Assembly: GCF_035222275.1 (NCBI RefSeq)
Contig: NC_085883.1
Coordinates: 1-64,000, forward strand
DNA length: 64,000 bases
Direction of reading: 5' to 3'
Origin: Podospora bellae-mahoneyi
Lineage: Eukaryota > Ascomycota > Sordariomycetes > Sordariales > Podosporaceae
This document shows, piece after piece, positions 12,897 to 24,295 of the stretch (positions within the stretch are counted from its first letter, which is position 1; every line of letters begins with the position of its first letter). A program made the position numbers and the translations under genes. The notes under the pieces are model-generated. The model had not been told where the DNA came from. It did not search any database and saw nothing but the letters and a program-made list of their open reading frames with translations.

Positions 12897-12935
12897 AGAA
12901 GTGGTGAGGGGACCCAGGTATATCAAGCGCCATGC

Positions 12936-13573
12936 GCCTCAACCACCTTGGGAGGTGGAAGGCGTGCCGCTGGCGGCATCCTGCGCGGTCAGGAAGGAAG
13001 GACCGGCCACACCGGGATTAAAGGAAAGGTCGGTAGGCCAGTCGAGGCCTAAGGTAGGATCCAGGAAAGAGAAGGCCGAGGCAGGAGCAGTAGTGGAAGA
13101 AGAGGCAACGGAGGCATCCGCTACCGGCGGGCCATGCGGGGTAGCAGGCCGCGCGGAAGACTCTCTCTCTTCCTCCTTAAGGAGACGAGATTCGCGACGA
13201 AAGGCAGCAAGGGCTCGCACCTCGAGGGCACGCGATTGTGCCTCGAGACGAAGGAGCTTACTCAAGGTAGCCTGCTTTTCGGCGTCCAGGCGCTCTTTCT
13301 CCTTGATGAGAGGACGGACTACAGGGTCAGCGAGGAAGCGTACGGTAGCCCAGGGGAGGACTCACGATCCACGCCATGAACATCACAGTGGGAGCGACTC
13401 GACTTGACACACGGGAGGCATCGGTCGTATCGAGAGGAAGCCACGCACTCAAGGCTATTCTCTTTACAATAGGTACACTCGGGCATGATAAGGCCGAACT
13501 TCTCAAGGAAAAGTACTTAATCACGGCGACGGTCGGTACTCGTACGAGCGGGTTTCTTTACACGGTTAGACAT
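12936..13573 (-). pseudogene. Antisense accessory ORF with Cys-rich motif in element 1, broken
   Basis: On the minus strand an ATG at 13573 opens a frame beginning MSNRVKKPARTSTDRRRD, followed by a stop that looks like a RIP-changed Gln codon. The frame continues with CTYCKENSLEC and RCLPCVKSSRSHC, two CX2CX(n)C half-motifs that could bind zinc. After a change of frame near 13340 it continues as a charged, coiled-coil-like segment (KEKERLDAEKQATLSKLLRL, then KEEERESS) and ends in a Ser/Pro/Thr-rich tail near 12939. Proteins of this Cys-rich plus coiled-coil style often occur beside fungal Ty3/gypsy elements; I know of no proven function. A diverged counterpart lies at about 30400-30995 in element 2. 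Confidence 0.5.
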
Positions 13574-13688
13574 GACGGTAGGATAAAAGAGGAGGAAAAC
13601 TTACTGTAGGGATATTGCAGGAAAAGGGGATCCAGGACTATTTCAGGAATACGGTCGCCGGGGCGTCGACCTGGGAGGAGGGGCATCA

Positions 13689-14133
13689 TGTCACAGTTAA
13701 CCCAACGGCAGGCCGCGCAGTAGGTGGGGCGCGGGGCGTCCCCAGCCAATCATTAAGGGAACCAGGAGGCAGCCAATCAAGGCTGGCCAGGAGTGCTACG
13801 GCGCCAAGAGGCCTGAGCAGTCTGCAGGATGCAAGATGCTACGGGTGATCGAAGGCATAGCACGACGAGCACTCCGCAGGATGCAAAGTGCTATGAGTGA
13901 TCGGGGCCGTAGCAGGGCGAGCACCTCAAGGCCCCGAGGTCTATATATACGGAGGAACTGGCTGGTGTAGATAGACAGTTCCGCAGTATGCAATTTCAAG
14001 TTGTATTCACGGTATCTTGTGTTTACATTGAGACATCTTGTCGTACACTGTTTAGCTGTACCGAACCAGGATTATTCAGAAGTAGCCTTCAACCGGTATC
14101 CCTTTCAGAGGTTCTGGATAGGGGTTCGTCATA
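13689..14133 (+). repeat. 3' LTR of element 1
   Basis: This 445-bp LTR starts TGTCACAG and ends CGTCATA. It is nearly identical to the 5' LTR, with differences such as CAGTATGC versus CAGTATAC that are RIP-type transitions. It lies directly downstream of the antisense accessory frame. The following bases (CTTTTATATTAAGG) match the interior of repeat copy B at about 17890, showing that the element lies inside copy A of that repeat. Confidence 0.9.
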
Positions 14134-15600
14134 CTTTTATATTAAGGTTAATTTAGTTATACCTCGTACGGTAGTACTCCTGTATCGCCTTCTTAGTCCG
14201 TACGATATAGGCGTAGATATTATACTTTAATTTATTAAAAGAAGGCTTCTTTAGTTCTAGAATTAGGTTAATTACCGTAGGAGGAAATGTAAGGTTTATT
14301 AGGTTTTATTATTTTCGAAAGACCGCTAATAAATTATTATACTTTCGTACGATATTCGGTCTGTCTATAGTTATAATATCTTTATAGGACGTACGAAGAT
14401 AGGTAAGTACCTTATTTATAAGAATAGTTACTTTATATTTCCTATAAATAAAAATTTAAAAGTAGGAAATATAAATAAAAGGTTCTATTCTAGTATAGTA
14501 TTAATCGTAATATAATAGTTATATATAATATAAAATATTATAATATTAAAGTTTATTATTAAGTTTTTTTAGAGAAGGATACCCCGTTAAAGAGTGGAGT
14601 AGGTCACGTATAAGTGGATAAGGGTAGTAGCGTGCGGTTACCGGAGTCTGGGTCCCGTACGATGGTCAGGGCACGCCTGGCATAAAGGCAGTTACGTGGG
14701 TACGAAGGTAGTAGCGTGTGGCTGCCGGGTACAGACCTTTTCTTCCAAATCCCTCGATAGGCTAGCTATACAATAGAGCCGTATTATTCCGATTAAGGCG
14801 TCGGTCCCATACGATAGTCAAGGCACGCCTAGCAAGAAGGTAGTTGCGTGGATACGCCTAGCACGAAGGTAGTTGCGTGGGCACGAAGGCAGTAACGTGT
14901 AACTGCTAGGTATAGACCTTTTCTTCTAAATCCCTCGACAGGCTAGCTATGTAATAGCAACTTTAATTCTTATTGAAATCCTTTTTTAATAAACTTTTCT
15001 ATTGTATAAAATAATTAACTTTTAATTAATATATAAAATAGCTCTGGTCCTTAGTACTTGTAGCTCGTACGAAGTTATCGATATTAGCTAGCCTTATATT
15101 AGGAGGCTAATAAATAGCTTTTATATTAATATAAGTATATATCTTTCCCGTACGATAATACTTAAACTAATAAATATATAAGTAATATAATAAGTAATTT
15201 CGGCCTTATTATCGGCCGATATTAAATATATTTCCGGTAAAATAAAGGGGGCTAAGGTACTAGCTTGTCCGAGCTACCTTAATATAGTTTTAATTTAAAG
15301 CCATAGTTTAGTAGCTACTTCTTTTTATATTACCTATACCAGTAAGCCTAATAGGGGGCCGTTTAGGGATTATCGTACGACGGATAGATACTAGGGTAGT
15401 ACTTATAGTAATTATAAGTAGAGGGATTATAGTAGTAAATATAGCTTCTTTACCGCTACTTAAAGGGGTATTATAGCCGAAGGGGAGGACGAGGGAAATA
15501 AGTAAGCTATAGAAAGAAGCTAGAAGCTTATAGTTATTAATAATTCCAATAATTAAATAAATCATACGGTAATAAAAATCGAATTTATAATTTTTATTTA
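14134..15600. repeat. Repeat copy A, 3' part, with short tandem array
   Basis: This segment aligns throughout with 17890-20060. At 14134-14560 both share runs such as TAATTACCGTAG(G/A)AGGAAAT, and copy B differs mainly by extra C-to-T and G-to-A changes, so copy B is the more RIP-mutated one. At 14570-14960 is a GC-richer tandem array of about two units with the word TCCCGTACGATGGTCAGG and nested CACGCCTAGCACGAAGGTAG words. No coding potential was found. The 85-codon reverse frame at 15308-15565 is hydrophobic and AT-biased, and I treat it as chance. Confidence 0.7.
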
Positions 15601-16034
15601 TTATTTAGATTTCTATAATACTCGTACGACAATATACTTAATACCATTCTATATAGCTCGCTATAGTAATTCTAATAATATTTTTCTCTTTTATTTTAAT
15701 AGAAAAAATCTTATCGGATCGTATAAAAAACTATTCCTTTATATAACCTTACACTGCTATGCACGTACATTACTAGTATACTTATACCCAATTTTACCTT
15801 TTTTACTTTTATTTCTATACAGCTCGTACGACGATACACTTAATACCATTCTGTACAGCTCGTTATAGCGATTTTAATAATACTTTTCTTTTTCATTTTA
15901 GTAAAAAAAATCCTATCGGATCGTATAACTGATTCCTTAACGGATCCTACCCCCCTGTTTCTAAAGTAGGGCGTTTCTTTTAGTGCGCTTTTTAACGGAT
16001 TATACTACAATCCATCGGAGAATTACTAATAGGG
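15600..16034. repeat. ~200-bp tandem repeats ending in a GC-rich cap (copy 1)
   Basis: Two units starting with CTCGTACGACRATA lie about 200 bp apart. Each contains ATACCATTCT(A/G)TA(T/C)AGCTCG and ends in CCTATCGGATCGTATA or a variant. The last unit runs into a conserved cap (about 15911-16034) containing GGATCCTACCCCCCTG, GTGCGCTTTT and the end AGAATTACTAATAGG. The same cap recurs at 21951-22076 and 23101-23225. In the better-preserved copies it holds the hairpin GGATTGT-ACT-ACAATCC and near-inverted ends CCTATC/GATAGG, which suggests a transposon terminus. Confidence 0.7.
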
Positions 16035-19000
16035 TAGCTATTAAGAAAATTAATTATATTCCGATTAAAGCTATATATTAACCGATTTACCGGAGGAATA
16101 ATCGAAATTTATATAACGAGTTTAAAATAATATAATACTCGTTAAAAATAGGTTAATTAAACTATTATAATATATTAAGCCTATTAATAAAGCTTTTAAA
16201 TATTTAAGTATAAAAAGCCTTTAGCGTTATAAAAATAATTTAATTAACCGAAACCTTTTTAAAACTCTAAATTATATAATTAATTTTTAATTTTTTATAA
16301 CGCCGAACTATATTTTTTTATAATATTATAAAAAGGGAAATAATAATAATAACTTTATCCTTCGTATAATAGGCCGGGAATAAAAAAATAGTATTTTTTC
16401 TACTTTTTATCCTAGTAATATAAAAGATTAAGCTAAACCTTCGTATAATAAAAATTAATACCTCGCGCTAATTACCTTTAAAACTAATATTAAAATTATT
16501 AAATATTTAACGGAAACGGCTTTTAATATTAAAGCTAATTAAATACCGGAGTCGTTCCTATTATATAATATAACGTTAGTTTTAAAAGAAATTAATTTTA
16601 ATTTATTAAAGCGTTAAAATATTATTCGAGTTAAAAATAAATAATTAATATTATAATGAAAGTTAGGTCTTAAACCGTACGATTAATTTTATTAATTAAA
16701 ATATATATTATTTTAATTAGGATATTAATAATAATAGAAATATTTTAGTATATAATAGTAATACTATTAAGCGTAAATTCATTTTCGGATATTATAAAAC
16801 TATTAATAGTTATATTATACGTATAAGCTTTTAAAACTTAATTTATTAGTATAAAATAATTACTTTAATAAACTTTAATTAGGAACCTCGAAATTTTAAA
16901 GTAAACGATATTAAAGAAGTTAAGTTTTTTATTTACCTTTTTTAATTAAATAAATTCGTAAAATAAATATTATATAATAAAGGTTTTACCGAAAATAATA
17001 ATAATAAATAAAAATAATATAAAATCGGATAAAGTATATTACTTTTTATTATTTTTTAAAGTTATAGTAACTAAAGTAAAAAGGAAGGTACTTTTATATA
17101 ATAACCGTAAAAAAATAATTTAAAAATTTAATAAAGAAATTAATAAATATTTAATTTAATAACTTTCTTCCGGCTTTATTATTACCGTAATAAAACTCCT
17201 ATATTATTTATATAATAATCTATAGATTTTTAATTTAATTAACGTTTAATTTATATAATAACTAATCCTATTAATTTTAACTTTATATATAGTAAATATA
17301 CCTAAAAATCTTTTTTTAAATAAAAAAGTACTTTTATATTGTATAAAGGATTAAACTATTATTATTAAAAAGTTTATTAAACTTTTAGTCGATTATTTTT
17401 TTATTAACTTCGAATAGAACGGAATAACCGACTTTATCGGATAATAATTTTATTATTATATTGGTAATAACTTAATTAATTTTTCTTTAAATTTTTTAAA
17501 GGACCGTAAATATAATTAAATTTTTACTATTTAATTATTTTTTATTTAAATTAAAAAAAGTCGTACGATATAAGGCTTACCGGTTTAAAAACCAAAAGTA
17601 ATATATTTAATTTATTTTATTTAATTAAGGATTTAAAGTTAATTGACCTTTACTTATTATAATAATTATTAATATTTATTAAAAAATCGAATTAATCGTA
17701 TAATAAAATTGTATAAATTATTTTTTTTATTTTTAAGTCTTTTATACGAAATCGGGATTTTTAGCTACCGGCTTCTTTAATTATACCTTAAAGTATTTAA
17801 TAATTAACCGGCTTTTAAAAAAACGTTAATAATATATTTTAGTTTTTTAAAGTCCTTAATATTATTAAGCTACTTTAATATTTCTTCCTTTTATATTAAA
17901 GTTAATTTAATTATATTTCGTACGGTAATACTTTTATATCGCTTTTTTAATCCGTAAAATATAAATATAAATATCGTACTTTAATTTATTTAAAAAAAGT
18001 TTTTTAAATTTTGAAATTAAATTAATTACCGTAGAAGGAAATATAAAGTTTATTAAGTTTTATTATTTTCGAAAAACCGTTAGTAAATTATTATACTTTT
18101 ATATAATATCCGGTTTATTTATAACTATAATATCTTTATAGGACGTACGAAAATAAATAAATATTTTATTTATAAAAATAATTACTTTATATTTTTTATA
18201 AATAAAAATTTAAAAGTAAAAAATATAAATAAAAAGTTTTATTTTAATATAATATTAATCGTAATATAATAATTATGTACGATATAAAATATTATAATAT
18301 TAAAGTTTATTATTCAATTTTTTTAAGGAAAGATATCCCGTTAAAAAGTAAAGTAGGTTATATATAAATAGATAAGGGTAATAGCGTGCGGTTACCGGGG
18401 TCTAGGTCCCGTACGATAGTTAGGGTACGTTTAATATAAAGGTAGTTACGTAGGTACGTTTAATATAAAGGTAGTTGCGTAGGTACGAAGGTAGTAGTAT
18501 GTAATTGCTGGGTATAGACCTTTTCTTCTAAATCCCTTAATAGGCTAACTATATAATAAAGTTATATTATTCTGATTAGGGCATTTAGTTATATACGATG
18601 GTTAGGGCACGCTTAGTAAAAAGGTAGTTGCGTAGGTACGTCTAGCACGAAGGTAGTTATATAAGTACGCTTAGTACGAAAGTAGTTACATAAGTACGCC
18701 TAGCACGAAGGTAGTTACGTAGATACGAAGGTAGTAGCGTATAGCTACTAGGTACAAACCTTTTCTTCCAAATCCCTCGACAGGCCAGCTATACAATAGA
18801 GCTATATTATTCCGATCAGGGCGTTTATCCCGTACGGTAGTTAAGGTACGCTAGGATACGAAGGTAGTCGCGTATAGCTACCGGGTACAAACCTTTTTTT
18901 TTAAATCCCTCGACAGGCTAGCTATATAAAAAAGCCGTATTATTCCGATTAAAGCGTCGGTCCCGTACGATAGTTAAGGCACGCCTAGCAAAAAGGCAGT

Positions 19001-20060
19001 TACGTAGGCACGCCTAGCACGAAGGTAGTTACGTAGGCACGAAGGTAGTAACGTGTGACTGCCGGGTGCAGAGCTTTTTTTCTAAATCCCTCGATAAGCT
19101 AGCTATATAATAGAACCGTATTATTCCGATTAAGGCGTTTATTCCGTACGATAGTTAAGGTATGTTAAAATACGAAGCTAGTGGCGTATAGCTGCCGGGT
19201 ATAAACCTTTTTTTTTTTAAATCCCTTGATAGGCTAGCTATATAATAGAGCTATATTATTCTAATTAAGGCGTCTATCCTATACGATAGTTAAAATACGC
19301 CTAATAAAAAGGTAATTACGTAGGCACGTCTAGTACGAAGGTAGTTACGTAGGTATAAAGGTAGTAACGTATAGTTACCGGATATAAACCTTTTTTTCTA
19401 AATCATTCGAGAGGCTAGCTATATAATAGCGACTTTAATTCTTATTAAAATCCTTTTTTAATAAACCTTTCTATTATATAAACTAATTAACTTTTAATTA
19501 ATATATAAAATAGCTTTAATCTTTAATACCCGTAACTTATATAAAATTATTAATATTAATTAGCTTTATATTAAAAGGCTAATAAATAGTTTCTATATTT
19601 ATATAAATATATATTTTCTCTATATAATAATATTTAAATTAATAAATATATAAGTAATATAATAAGTAATTTCGGCTTTACTATTAGCCGATATTAAATA
19701 CGTCCCTAGTAAAGTAAAGGGGGTTAAAATATTAACTCGTCCGAACTACTTTAATATAGTTTTAATTTAAAGCTATAATTTAGTAATTACTTTTCTTTAT
19801 ATTACCTATATTAATAAGCCTAATAGGGAACCGTTCAAGGATTATTATACGACGAATAAATATTAAAGTAGTATTTATAGTAATTATAAATAAAAGAATT
19901 ATAATAATAAATATAATTTCTATACCGTTATTTAAAGGGGTATTATAGCCGAAAGGGAGGACGAGGGAAATAAATAAACTATAGAAAGAAATTAAAAATT
20001 TATAATTATTAATAATTCTGATAACTAAATAAACCGTATAGTAATAAAAATCGAATTTAT
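16030..20060. repeat. Repeat copy B, heavily RIP-mutated, with expanded tandem array
   Basis: The 5' part (16030-16660) matches copy A at 4830-5455, and 17890-20060 matches 14134-15600. The middle (16660-17890) is too AT-rich to place. At about 18350-19430 the tandem array seen at 14570-14960 is expanded to about six units. They are recognisable by repeated CCGTACGATAGTTAAGG, GGTAGTTACGTAGG and AATCCCTCGA(T/C)AGGCTAGC words, with nested ~30-bp subunits. No open frames of note. The element type is unknown. Confidence 0.65.
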
Positions 20061-22076
20061 TATTTTTATATATTATTTAGATTTCTATATTACTTATACA
20101 ATAATATACTTAATATTATTCTATATAGCTCGCTATAGTATTTTTAATAATACTTTTTTCTTTTAATCTAACAGGAAAAATCCTATCGGATTATATAAAA
20201 AGCTATTTAATTGTATAACTTTATACTACTATATACGTATATTACTAATATACTTATATTTAACTCTATTTCTTTTACTTTTATTTTTATACCGCTTATA
20301 CGATAATATATTTAATACCGTTCTATATAGCTTATAATAGTAATTTTAATAATATCTTTAATTTTTAAATTAATAAGAAAAATCTTATCGGATCGTATAA
20401 TAAACTATTCGATTTTACAACCTTATACTAATATATATATATATTACTAATACGCTTATACCAAACTTTATATTTTTTATTTTTATTTCTATACCGCTCG
20501 TACGATAATATACTTAATACTATTCTGTATAACTCGTAATAGTAATTTTAATAATATCTTTACTTTTTAAATTAATAAGAAAAATCTTATCGGATCGTAT
20601 AAAAAACTGTTCTTTTATATAACCTTATATTATTATATACGTACATTACTAATACCTAACTTTATATTTTTTACTTTTATTTATATATCGCTTATATAAT
20701 AATATATTTAATACTATTTTATATAGCTCGTTATAGTAATTCTAATAATATTTTTCTCTTTTAATTTAATAAGAAAAATCTTATCGGATTATATAAAACA
20801 CTATTCTTTTATATAACTTTATACTACTATATACGTATATCGCTATATAACGAACCCCTATCCAGAACCTCTGAAAGGGATACCGGTTGAAGGCTGCTTC
20901 TGAATAATCCTGGTGCGGTATAGCTAAATAGTGTACGATAAGATGTCTTAATGTAAATATAAGATACCGTAAATACAAGCTTAAATTGCATATTGCGGAA
21001 CTCTCTATTTACACCAGCCAGTTCCTCCGTATATATATATCCTGTACTAAGCCTGGCGTTGTCCTGGATCGATAGACTCGACCCTCGATCCTATCGATAC
21101 TATTCCTCCGGAGTTAACTCCCTTGGATCGACCCTCGATCCTAATAATCCTATTCTGATTAATCCGTAATCCTGTGCTAATGATTGGTCCGTGGTGCGCC
21201 TGCGCCCCACTAGGGGTCAAGCCGTGACACGCTAGTACCTAACTTTATATCTTTTATTTCTATTTCTATACGGCTCGTACGATAATACCTTTAATACTAT
21301 TCTATATAGCTTATTATAATAATTCCAATAATATCTTTAATTTTTAATTTAATAAAAAAATTCCTATCGGATCGTATGAAAAACTATTCCTTTATATAAC
21401 CTTACATTACTGTATATACATATTATTAATACCTAACTTTATATCTTTTATTTTTATTTCTATACGGCTCGTACGATAATATATTTAATATTATTCTATA
21501 TAACTCGTTATAGTAATTTTAATAATATCTTTAACTTTTAATTTAATAAGAAAAGTCCTATCGGATCGTATAAAAAACTATTCCTTTATATAACCTTATA
21601 CTACTATATATATATATTACTAGCACCTAACTTTATATCTTTTATCTTTATTTTTATATAGCTTGTATAAAAATATATTTAATATTATTCTATATAGCTC
21701 GTTATAACAATTTTAATAATATCTTTAACTTTTAATTTAATAGGAAAAATCCTATCGGATCGTATAAAAAACTATTCCCTTATATAACCTTATATTATTA
21801 TATACGTATATTACTAATATATTTATACCTAACTTTATATCTTTTACTTCTATTTTCCCACCGCTCGTATAATAATATATCTAATACCATTCCATATAGC
21901 TCGTGTAGGCGATTCTAATAATATTTTTCTTTTGTATTTTAGTAAAAGAAATCCTATCGGATCGTATAACTGATTCCTTAACGGATCCTACCCCCTATTT
22001 CTAAAGTGGGGCGTTCTTTTTGGTGCGCTTTTCAACGGATTGTACTACAATCCATCGGAGAATTACTGATAGGGTA
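20060..22076. repeat. Array of ~200-bp repeats with cap (copy 2), split by a solo LTR
   Basis: Unit starts resembling GCTCGTACGATAATATACTTA occur near 20092, 20285, 20495, 20690, 21263, 21465, 21660 and 21860, a spacing of about 195-210 bp once the solo LTR at 20846-21229 is removed. Each unit carries an AATCTTATCGGATCGTATAA-like segment. The last unit ends in the GC-rich cap at about 21951-22076, with the GGATTGT/ACAATCC hairpin. RIP changes are common. No genes. Confidence 0.75.
20846..21229 (-). mobile_element. Solo LTR of the same retrotransposon family
   Basis: This 384-bp sequence reads TGTCACGGC...CGTTATA on the minus strand and is flanked by a perfect 5-bp duplication, CGCTA (20841-20845 and 21230-21234). 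Its last part is shared with the LTRs of elements 1 and 2 (TATACGGAGGAACTGG, CAGTTCC-like, AACCGGTATCCCTTTCAGAGG), but its first ~180 bases are different. It is a solo LTR left by LTR-LTR recombination. The duplication fixes the family's LTR ends as TGTCAC and ATA. Confidence 0.9.
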
Positions 22077-23225
22077 AATACCGGTTATTAATCCTTGATA
22101 ATTACGAAAGTTATTATTTAATTAAATTTAAGTATCATTATTCATAAAATAATATTATTACGCTTTATATACCTTTATACTTTTCTTACTTTCTTTAATT
22201 ATTCGATATTAATTACTTTAGGCCGTTAAAATAGGCGTACGGCCGTTAAATTGAGGGCTTAATACGTATATATATTAATTACGTAAATAAATTTAAGTTT
22301 TTTTATACCTTCCGCGAGGGTTTTTTTGCCTCCATAATAAAAAAGAATATATAAAGTAATTTTATAGGTATTAGCCTTATACTATAAGATTTAGATAAAA
22401 TATTTTTTAAATTAAATATAAAGCTTTATATATTAATATCCGTATCCTTAAAGCCGAGTACGGTATTGCTTTAAGTATTTTAAATATTATAAAACTTTCG
22501 AAATATTAATTTATACTTTACCTTTATTAAAATTTATGTTATTAATTATTAAAATAGTTTCTTAACTTTAATATTAAATATTATAAATTAATTTAATAAA
22601 ACTATAACACCTATAATATACTAAATAGCCTTTTTATAGGTAAAGGTTTCTTTACTTTACAAGGCTAATAAAGTATTAAGTAAGCGCCGGAAAGCTAAAG
22701 ATATCTATATACGGCTAGGAGGATTATTCATTATGTAAAATATATAGGATTTATTAGACTCAAAGGCCGTAGGTAGGGAAGTAATAGAAGAAATAGAGCC
22801 GGATAGCGGTAATATAGGGAAGGCTCGTACGAAGTTTAGTATTATAGTATATACGGTAAGCTTAGCTATAATATAGGTATTTGTTAGGAGGCTATAAAAT
22901 TATGTAATTTAGTTATTTCGGATATAATTCTAGTTACTTCATAATATAGTTATACAGTAATTAAAAATAATAATATAAAGGTTATAAAAGAGTAATTACT
23001 CGCTTATATAAATCGCTCGCTTATAATATACGTTAATACTATTCTATATAGCTCGTTCAAGCGATTCTAATAATATTTTCTTTTTCATTTTAGTAAAAGA
23101 AATCTCATCGGATCGTATAACTAATTCCTCAACGGATCCTACCCCCCTGTTTCTAAAGTGGGGCGTTTTTTTTGGTGCGCTTTTCAACGGATTGTACTAT
23201 AATCTATCGGAGAATTACTGATAGG
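22077..23225 (+). pseudogene. Fot1/pogo-like DNA transposon remnant with cap (copy 3)
   Basis: At about 22690-22850 one plus-strand frame reads RRKAKDIYIRLGGLFIM, a stop, then DLLDSKAVGREVIEEIEP and GKARTKF. This resembles the C-terminal region of Fot1-type fungal pogo transposases, where an RLGG segment is followed by QDLLDxKAV and a basic tail. Stops are RIP-type. The remainder back to 22077 is unreadable AT-rich sequence. Downstream, a 200-bp-repeat unit and the GC-rich cap (23101-23225) follow, as expected if the cap is the element's terminal region. The family assignment rests on memory of the motif and is tentative. Confidence 0.4.
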
Positions 23226-23299
23226 ACTTACTTAAGAACTATACGCTAGCCGGAATATAATCAACGGTAAAGACTTTTATTAATATTATACTTATATTA

Positions 23300-23600
23300 A
23301 AATCTAAAGTATTTATTTATAAAACTAATATAGTAAAGTGCTAATAGAACGCCTAAAAAGCCCAGGAAGTAAGAAAAAGGCGTAAATTAAATAGAGAAAA
23401 CTCGAATTCTAAATTTATAAGGCTCTATGAACTGGAAGAGGCCTACATTGAAGGGAGGGTAGTGGAGGAAGAAGTGGTAGCCAAGGAGGATATGGAGCAG
23501 CTAGAGCTAGCCTAGCCTATGCGGCGCAGCGCACGTTATCGGGTTTAAACCAGGCGCAAGCGAGAAGCAGATGCAATGTCTGACTCTGACAGTGATTGAG
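23300..23600 (+). pseudogene. C-terminal fragment of a transposase-like ORF
   Basis: A frame reads KAQEVRKRRKLNRENSNSK, then LYELEEAYIEGRVVEEE and VVAKEDMEQLELA, a TAG (probably a former CAG), PMRRSARYRV, a TAA (former CAA), TRRKREADAMSDSDSD and a natural TGA at 23599. Restoring nothing but reading through the two RIP-type stops gives a coherent charged C-terminus. It looks like the end of a DNA-transposon protein, but I cannot name the family. It is much less mutated than its surroundings and marks the change to normal-GC DNA. Confidence 0.45.
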
Positions 23601-23875
23601 CTACAATTTGGTATAACTCCCATAGAAATTGACCGAATATTAGTCTTGTTGTGGCCAGTGTGAGTATTCAGGGGTAATCTCAACAAGGTTGTGTGGCTGG
23701 TGTGGTGGTGGTGGACCAGATCCACATGTGGTCCAGTTCCTGGTCATCCAACCTATACATTACAGAACTATCTACTTACTACCTAGTTCCGCCGTTTATA
23801 TAGATTATTAGACTGTGGACTGTGAGCCCCGCTTCAGTCTCCGGTCCAGCTATCATTGGTCCGCTTACCCCCCTT
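23601..23875. other. Short unique, normal-GC host segment
   Basis: Between the transposase fragment and element 2 lies 275 bp of ordinary composition without RIP bias. It includes a GGTGTGGTGGTGGTGG run near 23700. I see no gene in it. Together with the sequence after 31522 it forms the continuous host target into which element 2 inserted, as shown by the CCCTT duplication (23871-23875 and 31518-31522). Confidence 0.6.
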
Positions 23876-24295
23876 TGTCACAACCCTGGTACAGGACGGG
23901 TTATGGGGCCACGGGAATAGGGGCCAATCGGAAGAACGTACGAGAATAGCCAATCACAGTAAGGGACGACTAATCAGTACGCCAAGGGCACTAAGCAGAC
24001 GGAGCGGGGTACTCAGTCTGATCAGGGCACTAAGCAAACTAAGCAGTCGTGATTAGTATACTAAGGGCACTAAGCAAGAAATAAATATAGTTTAGCACAA
24101 GGTCTATATATACGGAGGAACTAGCTAGTATAGATAGATAGTTCCGTAATATATAATTTAAATTATATTTACGGTATTTAATATTTATATTAAAATATCT
24201 TATCGTATACTATTTAGCTATACCGAACTAAGATTATTTAAAAATAGCCTTTAACCGGTATTCCTTTTAGAGGTTCTGGATAGGGGTTCGTTATA
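23876..24295 (+). repeat. 5' LTR of element 2
   Basis: This 420-bp LTR starts TGTCACAACCCTGG and ends CGTTATA. The first ~185 bases are almost free of RIP changes and match the 3' LTR closely. From about 24060 inward changes become dense. Its first half (U3) is unrelated to the U3 of element 1, while its second half from CTATATATACGGAGG onward is shared. It is preceded directly by the CCCTT target duplication. Confidence 0.9.

Larger units (their letters stand above)
6393..14133 (+). mobile_element. Ty3/gypsy chromovirus LTR retrotransposon (element 1), RIP-inactivated
   Basis: The element is 7.7 kb with two 445-bp LTRs (6393-6837 and 13689-14133). The inside reads in order gag, zinc knuckle, protease, reverse transcriptase, RNase H, integrase and chromodomain, which places it in the chromovirus branch of Ty3/gypsy. 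The coding frame is broken by many stops that look like RIP products (CAG/CAA/TGG to TAG/TAA). Mutation is patchy: 8400-9950, 10030-10590 and 12000-13690 remain nearly open, while 10600-12000 is badly damaged. A 1.1-kb stretch after pol carries two tRNA-like sequences and an antisense reading frame. The five bases flanking the LTRs (TTTAT and CTTTT) do not match, so no target duplication is visible. Confidence 0.9.

Noticed and set aside
15308-15565. Hydrophobic 85-codon minus-strand frame in repeat copy A
   Set aside because: Its Ile/Leu/Tyr bias follows from AT-rich DNA, and the matching region in copy B is not open.
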